Below, piece after piece: positions 48,301-60,100 of a stretch of 64,000 bases of DNA (the stretch's first letter is position 1; the number at the start of each line of letters is the position of its first letter). This DNA is from Ehrlichia sp028752135 (GTDB taxonomy: Bacteria; Pseudomonadota; Alphaproteobacteria; Rickettsiales; Anaplasmataceae): positions 558,001 to 622,000 of the forward strand of contig CP082782.1 in NCBI GenBank assembly GCA_028752135.1, read 5' to 3'. The translations under genes were made by a program, and so were the position numbers. The notes under the pieces are model-generated. The model was given only the letters and a program-made list of their open reading frames with translations. It searched no databases and was not told the origin of the DNA.

Positions 48301-51300
48301 TTATGAGAATTTATGTATGCAATAATCTATCCATAATGCTGTGGATTTTTCCTGTAAGTTATTTTGTTTGAGCCTTTCATTTAAAAATTTAAAATCTACA
48401 TAATCTGCATATTGGTCCTGGTTGTTACAGCTGTATACAAAAGTTTCTTGCTTTGTTATTGGGTCGATATGTTTTTGTAAGCATTGAGCACATATTTCTT
48501 TCATCATGCACTGCATAGGAGAATTAATAGAAGCTATAACTTTGACGTTTTTCTTAAAAAAAGTGCGGAATTTGTTGAATATTGTATGAGATACTGCATC
48601 CATCATATAACTTGATCCAATAATAATGATCCTGTCTATAGAATGTAAAGGTATATCAGTATTTTCTGATGAGTGATTATTATATTTAAGAATAGCTTCG
48701 ATTATATTACCATAATAAGATTTATCCTGTATTCTCCTTGGTTTAATTGTTTCTTCATCACAGCACCATACTACGATACTTGATGATGCTTCTATTGAAG
48801 ATTGATCAAATACATCTTCTACTTTTTTATATCCAGCAAAATATAAAACTTTACAGTTATTTGATATTAATGCTTGACCTATTGAAAATAAGACTGCATT
48901 TCCTACTCCTCCACCTATTAACATTATATTTTGATTATGAGGAATTTCTGTTGGAGTACCAGTGGGTCCCATAAAAATAATGGATTCGTTTTTTTTAAGA
49001 TAGTTACATAAATGACTAGATCCTCCTATATTCAATACTATAGTTGAGATTAATCCTTTATTTTTGTCTGCAGAAACTCCTGTTAACGCTAAACTTTCCA
49101 TTGATAGTTTTGTACCTTCTGTGTTGATACTATTACATTCGAAATTTTGTAATCTATAAAATTGTCCTGGTTTAAAATTGGCTGCTGCAAGAGGAGATTG
49201 AATAATAAGTCTAGTGATATTTTTTGTAATGTGTTGTATATCTACTATGTAAGATTTTAGTAAGTGATTTAATTTTTTGTATATAGGTGAGCTGTTATCT
49301 TTTATGTTTGGTATCTGATTTAATACTTGTGTTATACTTGGATATCCGTTTTTAGCACTTGCCATTGCTTTTACTACGCTACCTCTATATGGCAAATGCA
49401 AATCTCCAAAAATGCTAATTTTTTTATCATGAGATATAAAAATACTATCTTTTTTGTGAATTTAGGTGATGAAGTTATTTCTCTACTATTCCCTTCTAAA
49501 TCAAAGGTGTGAGTAAAATCTTTATTTAATGTATAAAATTGTTGGCTTTCTTTTATACTAGTTAAATTTGGTTTAGTTCCTACTGCTGTTATAATGGTTC
49601 TTGCAGGTAGAGTTTTTTTATTGTTATTTTTGTCGACTAATGTAATATGACTTATATGGTTATACTTGTCAGTTATCATTTCATGTGGCTGAAAATCTTC
49701 CATAAAGTATATTCCTTCTGCTAGTGCATTCTTTACTTCATCACTATTTAATTTATAACTTGGAGCATCAGATAGCTTATTTCTATAAATAATGGTGACA
49801 CCTCCCCATGATTGTAATAATTCTGTGATTTTTGTTTGTTTTTCTGATTTTGAAGATTTTTTTTCTTTCCTGATTTGGATTGCATGATTGATAAATTCAT
49901 TGGCAATAATTTTTTCTTCTTCTGTCCAATTTTTTTCTATGTGTGATTTGCCGTATTCTTTTATTAATACTTCGTATCTTAAAAAAAATTTTTCTACTTG
50001 TAGTGGATAATATGCAAGAGCTTCTGTAGCTGCATCTACTGCTGTTAATCCTCCTCCTATCACAATAATAGGCATTCTGATTTGTAAGTTTGCAATGGAA
50101 TTTGCTCTTGCAGCTCCTGTGAGTTGTAAAGACATTAAAAAATCTGATGCCATACGTACTCCGCGTGCTAAAGAATTTTTTGCTTTAATTATATTTGGAC
50201 TTCCTGATCCGGTTGCAAGGGCAATATGATCAAATCCTATTTCAAAAGCATTATCTAGTGTTAATGTGCTACCAAACCTTACTCCTCCATACATTGCAAA
50301 ATTTTCTCTTCTTTCTAATATTAATCTTGCGATTTTTAAATAGTTTTTATCCCATCTTGCAGTGATTCCATATTCAGATACTCCACCGAAACCGTAAGGA
50401 GTACGTTCGCTTAAGTTTTCGTATAATTCGGTTTTTACGTCTTTAATCAAATTAAATTCTGTTTTTTCTCCAGATTGAGTAACTCCTGAAATGTGTTCTG
50501 GTAGAGGTTCAATTTTTAATCCATCTATTGCTATCACTGTGTGTCCATCATTTAGCAAGTGATGCGATAAATTAATTCCTGCTGGACCTAGTCCTACTAC
50601 TAGTACATTTTTGTTTGTATTAGTGCGGGGAAATGGACGTTCAAAATTTACAGGATTCCATCTAGTAAGTAATGAGTATATTTCAAATCCATAACTGAAA
50701 GTTAAAACATTGTTGATTATTTGAGTTTCAATCATTGGAATATCAACAGGATCTTGTTTCTGATAAATGCATGATTTTGTACAATCGTTGCAAATGTGAT
50801 ATCCTGTTAAAACACACAGTGGATTATCAATCATAGCGATTGCTAATGCTGCTATAGGATGCCCTTGAGCTTTGACTAAATTCATTTCTGATATTTTTTC
50901 TTCCAAAGGACATCCATGTAATTCTATTGAGAAGATTGACTTTTTAAATGAACTATTATTTTCTAGTAAACCTTTTGAACAACTGTCTTTATTTTGTTTA
51001 TGACAGAAAATACAGTAATGAGAATTGTTTAATGCTTGATATAGAGTAGGTTGTTTATGACTAAGATTAAATCCATCTCTATATTTAATGTGTTCTGATG
51101 TGATTATATTTAATCCATTAATGTTTTTTATGGTTGTAGGTATTAGATTCTGAAAATCTATTTTTTTGGGGTTATTGAATAAAATGCTATTAGTTGATTG
51201 TGAATGTACCATATATGCAGCATATTGAGCTGCGATATCTAAGTTTTCTGAATATTTTTCTTGATCTTCAAACCATAGTAAAACTTGTTTTGCAAAAGTT

Positions 51301-51716
51301 TTTTCTTGAATAGGTAATTGAAATATTTTTTGAATTTTTTGTGTTATGTCTGATATGTCTAAGTTGTTAATATTTGGATATTTTTTAAGAGCATAACGTT
51401 GTATAAATAATCTTTTACATTTGTATATTTCTGAAAATTCTTTGTGTATGTTTTGTTGTTGTGTTATTTCATCTTCGATCGCAAATAGTTTTGATATGAA
51501 CTCTTCAACTATGTATGAAATCTCTATTATATATGATGTATTATTCTCAGGTTTATTATTATCTCGTGCTTTTGTTAGAGAATCATATAGGTTTTGATTG
51601 GAAGATTTTAAGTATGATAGAAATATATTGTCTAACTTTATTAATCCTTTCCTGTTATATAGGTCTTGTGTAGTGAGGTTAAAGTTTAACATACTTTTTT
51701 TATAAGAGTATATCAT
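48301..51716 (-). pseudogene. Fused glutamate-synthase-beta-like / PyrK-like oxidoreductase, frameshifted as written
   Basis: A large flavoprotein unit annotated in Anaplasmataceae as bifunctional glutamate synthase beta / 2-polyprenylphenol hydroxylase. The first part (residues 1-350) has cysteine clusters CIFCHKQNKDSC and CNDCTKSC, like the GltD iron-sulfur domain. The FAD/NAD domain follows with NVLVVGLGPAGINLSHHLL and PIIVIGGGLTAVDAA. The second part is a ferredoxin-reductase fold with MLIGGGVGNAVLFS and a PyrK-like [2Fe-2S] site (CMMKEICAQC, then a fourth Cys). As written the first frame ends at 49374. Adding one A to the six-A run (plus T at 49450-49455) joins them with KKDSIFISHDKKISIFGDL. 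No glutamate-synthase large subunit is nearby, so the true acceptor is unknown. Confidence 0.85.
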
Positions 51717-52252
51717 GGTTAATTAGATATGAAAATTCTATATTACAATATTGTGAAATGTTATTTTTATGTATTTCTGATATGTGCTGAAATGCTAGTG
51801 AGAACTTTATAGATTAGTAGATTGGTAATGTGTTATTGTAAAGAAAAGTGGAAAATTTGTCATAAATTATTTTTCTTAAATAACTATTGATAATAAAAAA
51901 ATTATTAGTGAAATCTTTTGAATCTATAAGGTACTTGGTAAATCATTATTAATGATAAATATAAATGTTATTTGAGCTACATAATATGACTGTTGAATAG
52001 AGTATGTAAAGTTGATACCTTGTTTTTGAGTATTGGAAAAGTATTATGAATAATTAGAATAACGTTCCATATTAGAGAGTAAATTTATTGTTTATACAAC
52101 TTTTGATATTGTTCTATGGATATTTATCATATTTAGATTAAAAATATTAAATTCTATATTTTATAATCAAAGTTAGAGTAAGTGTTTATTTTTCTTGAAT
52201 TGTTTAAACTTTAAGAATAGAATCCGTAATTATGATTTATTGTTTGTAAAGT
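51717..52252. other. Gap between divergent GltD/PyrK fusion and efp
   Basis: Should hold both promoters. No coding frame or repeat seen. Confidence 0.45.
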
Positions 52253-52822
52253 ATGGCAGAAAGAGGAAGTGATATCAGACCTGGGCATATATTAGAACAT
52301 AATAATGCGTTATATTTGGTTGTAAAGGTTATGCATACTCAACCAGGTAAAGGTGGTGCTTATATACAAACTGAAATGAAAAATTTAAAAACAGGAGCCA
52401 AGCAATATGAAAGATTTCGTGCAGATGGTGATATAAAAAGAGCTATTGTTGATGAAGCTGAGTATCAGTATATTTATGGTGATGGCTCAATGATTACTAT
52501 TATGCACCTTAAAAGTTATGAGCAACTTACCATTAGTAAAGATATATTGGGTGATAAAAGTGTGTATTTACAAGATAACATCATTATTACTTTAGTATTT
52601 TATAACGGAGAAATCATATCTGCTAAAGTACCAGATTATGTTACTCTTCAAGTAATTGAAACTGAAGCTGTTATTAAAGGACAAAGTGTTTCTTCATCTG
52701 CTTATAAAGTAGCAGTATTAGAAAATAATCAGCGTATTAGTGTTCCTACATTTATCAAGGCTGGAGATAAAATAGTTGTTTATACTCCAGATGATAGTTA
52801 TTATGAACGAGCAAAAGGGTAG
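52253..52822 (+). CDS. efp: Translation elongation factor P
   Basis: Relieves ribosome stalling at polyproline. The 189 residues form three beta domains. The tip loop reads MHTQPGKGGAYIQTEMKN with Lys33 at the position that is modified in many bacteria; no epmA or epmB lies near. Domain III ends AGDKIVVYTPDDSYYERAKG, as usual. Start ATG 52253. suhB follows 209 bases downstream. Confidence 0.96.
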   Translation: MAERGSDIRPGHILEHNNALYLVVKVMHTQPGKGGAYIQTEMKNLKTGAKQYERFRADGDIKRAIVDEAEYQYIYGDGSMITIMHLKSYEQLTISKDILGDKSVYLQDNIIITLVFYNGEIISAKVPDYVTLQVIETEAVIKGQSVSSSAYKVAVLENNQRISVPTFIKAGDKIVVYTPDDSYYERAKG

Positions 52823-53031
52823 TATATTTCAAATATTTGATAGTTGCATTGTTTTCAAATGTGTAAGCGGTATGTGCATTTTTTGAATGCAAAGAGGTTG
52901 CATGTTGTTTTTTTTGCTGATTAGAAGTTATTCAAATAGAGAGTTATATGACTAGTTGTGAGTTCTATTATTATGGTGAATAGCTGCTTAATACTGTAGG
53001 CTATAATTAAAAAGCAAAAGGGGTTGTGTAA

Positions 53032-53796
53032 ATGTCTATAATTTTTTCTTCTATTACTAATATTATGCTAAGATCAGTACGGCAGTCATCTAAAGCTTTG
53101 ATTAGGGATTTTAGTGAAATTCGATATATGCAATCTTCTTATGCTGCTGCAAGTGATTTTACTAGATCTGCTTATTTGAGATCAAAAAAAATTATTACTG
53201 AAGGATTGTATAATTATCGGCAAGATTATAACATTATATTTGATGATACTAGAAATGTATCTGGTATTGGAGAAAATTTCTGGTTTGTTAATCCCATAGA
53301 TAGTAGGACTAACTTTATAAATTACTTGCCGTATTTTGCTACAGTAATTGCTTTTTTTCGTCAAGGTGAACCAGTTGCTGCTATAATTGACGCTCCAATA
53401 CTCAAAGAGACTTTTTATGTGGAAAAAGGAGTTGGTGCATTTTCAGAAAATGTTCAATCTCGTTATATTAAGATGCATGTAGGCAATAAGCAAAGTATAA
53501 GTAGGGCTATGATTGATTTTGTGATTACCCACCTTAATATTAATATAATTGATAGTCAACTTAATTCTCAAGCTGTTATAATACGTGCTATGGGATCTAT
53601 GGCTTTAGGATTTTCTTATTTATGTTCTGCATCTTATGATGCATTAATTTATTCTCATCTTAATAAATATCAGGCAGCTGTAGGTAGATTGTTTATTGAG
53701 GAAAGTAAAGGAAAGATTGTGTGTGATAATGATTTATTTATAGCTGGTAATTTTACATTATGTGATTATTTAAGAAAAAAGTTTAATAATAAATAA
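53032..53796 (+). CDS. suhB: Inositol-monophosphatase-family protein (SuhB-like) with altered metal site
   Basis: Fold and length (254) match SuhB, an inositol monophosphatase relative that in E. coli also works with NusA/NusB in rRNA antitermination. The usual motif WIVDPLDGTTNF appears as WFVNPIDSRTNF: the first Asp is Asn87, Asp90 is kept and the Gly is Ser91. The GEE motif reads FDD (70-72), and the WDxAAG motif reads KYQAAVG, so the third Asp is Gln213. Loss of metal ligands suggests little or no phosphatase activity. A structural role with NusB (encoded in this window) would explain retention; that is inference. A good ribosome site AAGGGG precedes ATG 53032. Confidence 0.85.
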   Translation: MSIIFSSITNIMLRSVRQSSKALIRDFSEIRYMQSSYAAASDFTRSAYLRSKKIITEGLYNYRQDYNIIFDDTRNVSGIGENFWFVNPIDSRTNFINYLPYFATVIAFFRQGEPVAAIIDAPILKETFYVEKGVGAFSENVQSRYIKMHVGNKQSISRAMIDFVITHLNINIIDSQLNSQAVIIRAMGSMALGFSYLCSASYDALIYSHLNKYQAAVGRLFIEESKGKIVCDNDLFIAGNFTLCDYLRKKFNNK

Positions 53797-54135
53797 CCTA
53801 TAGTACTGTAGCTTAGTATTTTAAATGGATGCTTATTACATTGTGTATTTACTTTTTGTTTATGTGAAGTTGTTAGGTTATTGGTGCAAAACATGGCAAA
53901 TTTATAAAGTAGATATTGGTTCTATTTTGAGTAATATTTTGCATGAAAAAATATTTATTGATTAAGAATCTATTGGGAAAAAGTGTGGGATTATTTTTTG
54001 TACTATAGTCATAGCACATAAAGATGTGTAATGATTTTAGTATGTGTAGGGCTATCCTTAGTTTATATTGAAAAGCTGCTTATATGTTATAATAATATCA
54101 GTATTGAAGTGAGAGTTTTTATCTATATTAATACA
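53797..54135. other. Gap between convergent suhB and rluC
   Basis: 3' flanks of both genes. No coding frame or clear terminator. Confidence 0.45.
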
Positions 54136-55067
54136 CTATAAAGATTTTTCTAGATGTATAATTTTATTTTCCATATAAGATGGAATAGGAGCAGTGACTG
54201 ATAATTTTTTACCTCCTATATTGATTGATACAGAGTGTGCGTGTAGTTGTAGGTGATCGTTTGATATGTAATGGGAAGGTTTACCATATTTTTTATCACC
54301 AATGATAGGACATCCGATATGTGAAAGATGTACTCTAATTTGGTGTTTTCTGCCAGTAATAGGCTGTAATTCAAATAATAGAGTATTATTAGGTAATCTC
54401 TTTAGTATAGAAAATAGGGTGATAGCTTCTTGTATACATGATTTATCAACTACCATTTTCTCTAAGAATATACCGCACTTTTTTTAGTAATAGGATAATT
54501 GATTTGTCCAACATCGTTTTCTAGAACTCCTTGAGCTAAGGCTAAATACTTCTTTTTGACTTTTCTGTTCTTAAATTCATGCATAATTAATCTAGATACT
54601 CTTATGTTACGTGCTAATATTAAAACTCCGCTAGTATCCTTATCTAATCTATGGACAATTTTCATAGATTCTCCATTTTTAATTTTATCTAGGATATCGC
54701 TAATACTGACCTTAACTTTAGTGCCTCCTTGAACAGATATTCCAGCAGGTTTGTTAATAACTAATATATCATCATTTTCATATATAATATTATTGCGAAT
54801 TAAATCAGTTAACGCATCACTATCTACCTTGCAAATTTTTCTAGCTTTCTTCTCTCTGTGAATCGTTCCATCATACTTTATGTGGATTACATTTCCCACC
54901 TGAATTTTTGTATCAGATTTTACTTTTATGTTATCGAGTAAGACTATGCCTTTACGTAGGAATTTTTCAACCAAAGACTGGGGAATTTGTAATACTTTTC
55001 GGATAAACTTATCTATTCTTATACCTTGATCATCTTCATTTACAGTATAATATTTACTCATTGTCAT
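54136..55067 (-). pseudogene. rluC: RluC/RluD-family 23S rRNA pseudouridine synthase, frameshifted as written
   Basis: Isomerises uridines in 23S rRNA. Residues 1-80 form an S4 RNA-binding domain (IRIDKFIRKVLQIPQSLVEKF). The catalytic domain follows with VINKPAGISVQGG and KIVHRLDKDTSGVLILARN, holding the catalytic Asp, then FELQPITGRKHQIRVHLSHIGCPIIGDKKYG near the C-terminus. As written the first frame ends at 54462. Adding one A to the seven-A run (plus T 54479-54485) gives PITKKKCGIFLEKMVVDKS and continues to 54136. Joined length (about 310) is normal. RluC is slightly favoured over RluD; the exact target uridines cannot be read. Confidence 0.87.
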
Positions 55068-55431
55068 CTAAGCTTTTGAAAATAATATATATAAATCACT
55101 AATTATTATTGCATATAATTTTCTGTTCTTTCAATCATTACTTATACTATTAGTTTACAAGTAAAATATAGAATTTATTTATTGTTTTGAAATTGAAAAT
55201 ATTTGGTTTATGTCTGAGAAAGGGTTATATGAGTATTGTGTAAAAGATCTTTAAAATTATAATTCTAAAGGTATTTGTTAAGTATCAAATAACATGTAAA
55301 TATATAGCAAATCAGAAAAATATTCTCTTATTGAGTGTAGAGGTGACATGGAATATATGCATTCAATGTTCGGATATACTGTAATCACGTTTTTTATGTT
55401 ATTGGAGTATAGCCTTGATAAAATATTTTCT
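55068..55431. other. Gap between pleD end and rluC start
   Basis: Upstream region of rluC and 3' flank of pleD. A 67-codon minus-strand frame at 55278-55481 overlaps pleD and shows no conserved features, so I do not count it. Confidence 0.45.
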
Positions 55432-56805
55432 TTATTGAGAATGTGTAATAACTTTATTCCTTCCAGTATTTTTTGCTTCATATAGACACTTATCTGCTCT
55501 ATCTATTAATTGTTTTATATTATCAATGTCGGATTTCTGAACTTCTGCTATACCAATACTAACAGTTTTGTGTATATTACCTACACTTGTAATGAAAGGC
55601 TTTTCTTTTATTACTGTGAGAATTCTGTTTGCTACTTGTTCTGCTATACTTATCGTTGTATCTGGTAGTATTATAACAAATTCTTCACCTCCAAATCTTG
55701 CTAATAAGTCTGTAATGCGTATATTTTCTGATACTCTTTCTTTAAACTGTTGTAATAATTCATCTCCAACGGTATGTCCAAATGTGTCATTTACTTCTTT
55801 GAAATGATCGATATCTAATATCATTATAGACAAAGTTTTATCTTTTTGTAAGGATTCGTTGATCATATTGTAAAAATGCATGTCAAAATAACGTCTATTG
55901 TAACATCCAGTCAAAGGATCAGTTATGGCCATTGTCATGCTATTATCTACGTTAATTCTTAAAGCATCTTGATATCTTTTTCTTTTTACTTGTACGTTTA
56001 CTCGTGCAATCAGTTCATTACTGTTTACTGGGGTTGTTATGTAATCATGGATACCTATATCAAAAGCTTTGCTTAATAGTTTTGGATCTTCATGCTCGTC
56101 TAGTAAAACTAATATTGGAGTATAACGTGTTTCAATTTTATTACGTAGCTGTGAACATAATCTTAGTCCATCCCCGGAGAATTCTAAATCAATGATTATT
56201 AAGTCATAGTTTTGTATGTTACTTAAACTTAATGCTTGGTCTATGTTATGTGAAATTACAGTTTGTTGGAAAAATTTTTGTAAAACACTATTTATATGTT
56301 CAGAGCGTATTACATCTTCGTCTACAATTAATATACTAGCATCATCGATTTTATTTGCATAATCCATGCTGTTGTTTAATATGCTCATATCTGCATTTGT
56401 TTTACCTCTTAACCTTAGCTCATCTATGACCATTTTGAATCTTGTTAGTGATCTAATTCTTGCAAATAATGCTGTATCATTTATAGGTTTTGTTAAGAAG
56501 TCATCTGCACCATAACTTAAGCCACTTACTCTATTATCTGATGTGTTATCAAGAGCTGTAACCATTACTATTGGAATATATGTAGTTGTGGGATTAGATT
56601 TTAATCTTTTACAAGTCTCAAACCCATCCATTTCTGGCATCATGACATCTAGTAGTATTATATCTGGGTGCTTTTCTTCTGCAATCTGTATGGCATCCAT
56701 TCCATTTGTTGCAGTTAAAACATTGTAATATTCGTTTATGAGTTTAGCTTGCAACAGTTTTATATTTGCAGCTAAATCGTCTACTATTAATACTTTTGCA
56801 GTCAT
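55432..56805 (-). CDS. pleD: PleD response regulator / diguanylate cyclase
   Basis: Makes cyclic di-GMP when phosphorylated. It has two receiver domains and a GGDEF domain in 457 residues. The first receiver holds VLIVDDLAAN, IILLDVMMPEMDG (phospho-acceptor Asp) and a KP motif. The second, adaptor receiver is at about 155-275 (ILIVDEDV, LIIIDLEF). The cyclase part starts TDPLTGCYNRRYF and has the active-site motif RFGGEEFVIILPD (GGEEF). Ehrlichia is known to use PleC-PleD signalling. The start ATG overlaps the stop of the upstream Tat gene by four bases. It is the last gene of the gdh-tat-pleD unit. Confidence 0.96.
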   Translation of the reverse strand: MTAKVLIVDDLAANIKLLQAKLINEYYNVLTATNGMDAIQIAEEKHPDIILLDVMMPEMDGFETCKRLKSNPTTTYIPIVMVTALDNTSDNRVSGLSYGADDFLTKPINDTALFARIRSLTRFKMVIDELRLRGKTNADMSILNNSMDYANKIDDASILIVDEDVIRSEHINSVLQKFFQQTVISHNIDQALSLSNIQNYDLIIIDLEFSGDGLRLCSQLRNKIETRYTPILVLLDEHEDPKLLSKAFDIGIHDYITTPVNSNELIARVNVQVKRKRYQDALRINVDNSMTMAITDPLTGCYNRRYFDMHFYNMINESLQKDKTLSIMILDIDHFKEVNDTFGHTVGDELLQQFKERVSENIRITDLLARFGGEEFVIILPDTTISIAEQVANRILTVIKEKPFITSVGNIHKTVSIGIAEVQKSDIDNIKQLIDRADKCLYEAKNTGRNKVITHSQ

Positions 56806-57089
56806 AGGCCTTCTTTTTTATATGGTATCTTTTTTATTTCGTAACTTTTGTATGTTTTCCCATCATCACCTATTATTTCCTTGATTACTACATCATTATT
56901 ATTATTCTCTTGATCATCTGTGTGATTAATAACCTTTTTGAAATAGTTTAAAATTTCTTCCTTTGTTTGTATGAATTTTTTATAATAAATTCCTATGTTT
57001 TTTGCTATAAAAGGAAGTTTTTTTGGGTCAATTACTAAACATGCTACTAAAATTATGACAATAATTTCCGATATACCAACGCTAAACAT
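56802..57089 (-). CDS. Twin-arginine translocase TatA/TatB-family protein
   Basis: Small membrane protein (95 residues) of the Sec-independent export path. MFSVGISEIIVIILVACLVI is the single membrane helix with the conserved Glu, then DPKKLPFIAKNIG is the hinge and amphipathic helix, and a charged tail follows. The MFxxGxSE opening resembles TatB more than TatA; the usual FGP hinge reads VIDP. It is 11 bases downstream of gdh, and its stop overlaps the pleD start (ATGA). Confidence 0.88.
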   Translation of the reverse strand: MFSVGISEIIVIILVACLVIDPKKLPFIAKNIGIYYKKFIQTKEEILNYFKKVINHTDDQENNNNDVVIKEIIGDDGKTYKSYEIKKIPYKKEGL

Positions 57090-57100
57090 TAAAAGTTATT

Positions 57101-60100
57101 TTAATTAATAAACATATCAAGAGACTTTATTATAAGCATTAATTTGCTTAAATCAAGTTGAGTTGTATTTATTTCGTTTAGAAAATTATAATATCTATTT
57201 AATTTATCTTGGTTTTTTATATACCAATCTTGAATTATGTTGTGAATTATATCATGTACTTTATCTAATTTAATTGCCAATGATAAAGTTGGTTCTGCTT
57301 GTCTTAAAATATTTTCTGTAATTATGGAGTGGTAATCATTTAAATCATCAAGCAAATTTCTAATAGCAATACGTTGCCAGTATGAGGAACTTGATTCCAT
57401 ATGTGCTGCAAGGTCACGTATACGATTAAAATTTAATAATGATCTTAATTGAAAATATATTTTACCTACAATTAGTATTGGTAAATTAGCACTATTTGTT
57501 AAATGTATGATGTCAAGGGAAACAGTAAGAAATTTTAACTTTGTGATTTTTTTTATTATTGATTCACCTATATTGTATTGGGATAATGCAGATAAAGTAT
57601 TGTTGTATATTTCCAATGATTCGTTGTATAAAATGATGTCAATATTCTCTTCAAGTATAGATATCTGTGATGATAGTTCTTCTAATTGTGTATCAATATT
57701 TGTAAATTTAGAAGAATTTCTCAGGAACCAAAAAGTAGTCTGACCGATAAATTTTTGTACTTCTCTAATTAAAGAAGTATATGTGTTAATATGAATTTTA
57801 CTATCTAGTTTATCTAGTTCATTCCATAATTCGTATAGATTGTATATATGTGTAGTTATAACGTATATCTTAATTACATTTTCAACAGTAATTCCAATGT
57901 TTTCAATAATATGATTGACAAAGATGCATCCCATTCTGTTTACTATATCATTTACTATGCATGTCGCTAGAATTTCTTTTTTCAAGGGATGTTGTCTTAT
58001 ATATTGTGCAAAATTATCTCTTATGTATTTAGGAAAGTAAGATAATAAATACTGAGACTCATACAGATTTGATAAATTACTTGTATGGTCGAAAATATTA
58101 GAAAGCATGACTTCATTTTTTATAAACATTCTAGTATATGCAATCAATATAGCAATTTGAGGACAGGTGAATCCTCTCATTTCAGAACTCATTTTTGTAA
58201 TTTCCTCATCACTTGGTAAGAACTCTATGTCTCGATTTAAAACTTGAATTTTTTCTAAGTATTTTAATAATCTATGATGTTGTTCTATTCTATTTTGTGC
58301 TTGTATGCACTCTAACATTAAGGCTTTTGTTTCCAGCTTATTGTGGGATTCTAAAACTATTGATGGCACTTCGTGCATTATATTGTCTAGTATTTTATTA
58401 CGTTCAGCTAGAGAAATGTAGTTATTCTGTATTGCTAATCTTAGACATATTTTTATATTGATTTCAAAATCAGAGCAGATAACTCCTCCAGAATTATCTG
58501 TAAAGTCAGTATTAATTTTTCCTCCATTATTAGCGTATTCAATTCTTCCAAGTTGAGTACATCCTAAGTTACCACCTTCTATTATCATTGATGCTTTTAC
58601 TTCGGATCCATTGATTCGTAATGCGTCATTGGCTTTATCTGCTACTACAGCATTGTTTTCTTGTGAGGATTTAATGTATGTTCCTATTCCCCCATTCCAT
58701 ATCATATTCACTTTTGCTTTTAGTAAATGTGTTATAAGATTATTTGGAGAAATTTGATCTTCACTTATATTAAGCAGTTCTTTTATTTCGGGAGTTAGAT
58801 CTAATATTTTAGAGTTGCGAGTGAAAATTCTACCTCCTTGTGAGATATAACTTTTGTCATAATCTTCCCATGAAGATCCTGCAAGCTCAAATAAACGTTT
58901 GCGTTCAAGGAAACTTTTTTCTGGATTAGGTGATGGGTCAATAAAAATATGATTATGGTTAAAAGCTCCAATAAGATGTATTTTATCAGATAATAGCATC
59001 CCATTTCCAAAGACATCTCCAGACATGTCACCGATACCAATTACTGTAAATGGTTCATTGTATATATCTTTATCCATGAGCCAAAAATGTCTTTGAGCTG
59101 CAACCCATGCTCCTTTAGCTGTAATTCCCATTTTTTTATGATCAAATCCTATTGATCCTCCAGATGCAAAGGCATCTCCTAACCAGAAATTATATTCTTC
59201 AGAAATCTCATTTGCATAATCGGAAAATGTTGCAGTGCCTTTATCTGCAGCAACTACAAGATAGGGATCATATTCATCGTATCTTATAATATTGCTAGGT
59301 GTTATATATTTTTCATCCACAATATTATCTGTAATATCTAATATGCCTCTCAAAAAGTTTTTATAACACTCTACAGCAGTACTTTTTAGTAAAGCTGTAT
59401 TTTTTTTGTAGTTGCATTTTAAAATGAATCCTCCTTTTGATCCTACTGGAACAATCACAGAATTTTTTGTCATCTGTGCTTTCATTAAACCCAATATTTC
59501 TGTACGAAAATCTTCTGTCCTATCAGACCATCTAATACCACCGCGGGCAACTTTTCCGCCTCGTAGATGTATAGCTTCAAATAAATGCGAATATACGTAT
59601 ATTTCTCTAAAAGGACAAGGTAATGGTATGTTCGGTACTTTACTAGAATCTAGTTTTATAGATAAATAGTCTTTTCCTTTATAATAGTTTGTGCGTAGAA
59701 TTGCTAGGATAAGTGCATAAATAGATCGCAGGATATGATCATGTACTACATCTGTTACTTCTGATAAGAGCTCATTAATTTTATTTTGTATAGCATCAGA
59801 CTCTTCATTATTAGCTAACTCTGGATTAAATCTAGCTTCAAATAATTTAATTAAATTGAATAGGACTTTAGGGTATTTTATAGCAACTTTTTGAGTGTAA
59901 ATCTGACTGTAGTTAAACGATACCTGCTTTAAGTATCTACTTAATGCTCTTATTAGCATTACTTCTTTCCAATGTAAGTTAGCTAATATTACTAAGCTAT
60001 TGAAATAATCATTTTCTATTTCTTTTGCGAATATTTTCTTTAGTGTAGTTTCGAATTGTTGTTTTATGCTATTGTGATCAAAGGATTGTTTGGTGTTTGA

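Noticed and set aside
55278..55481. 67-codon frame overlapping the pleD 3' end
   Set aside because: Overlaps a certain gene on the same strand in another frame and has no motif.
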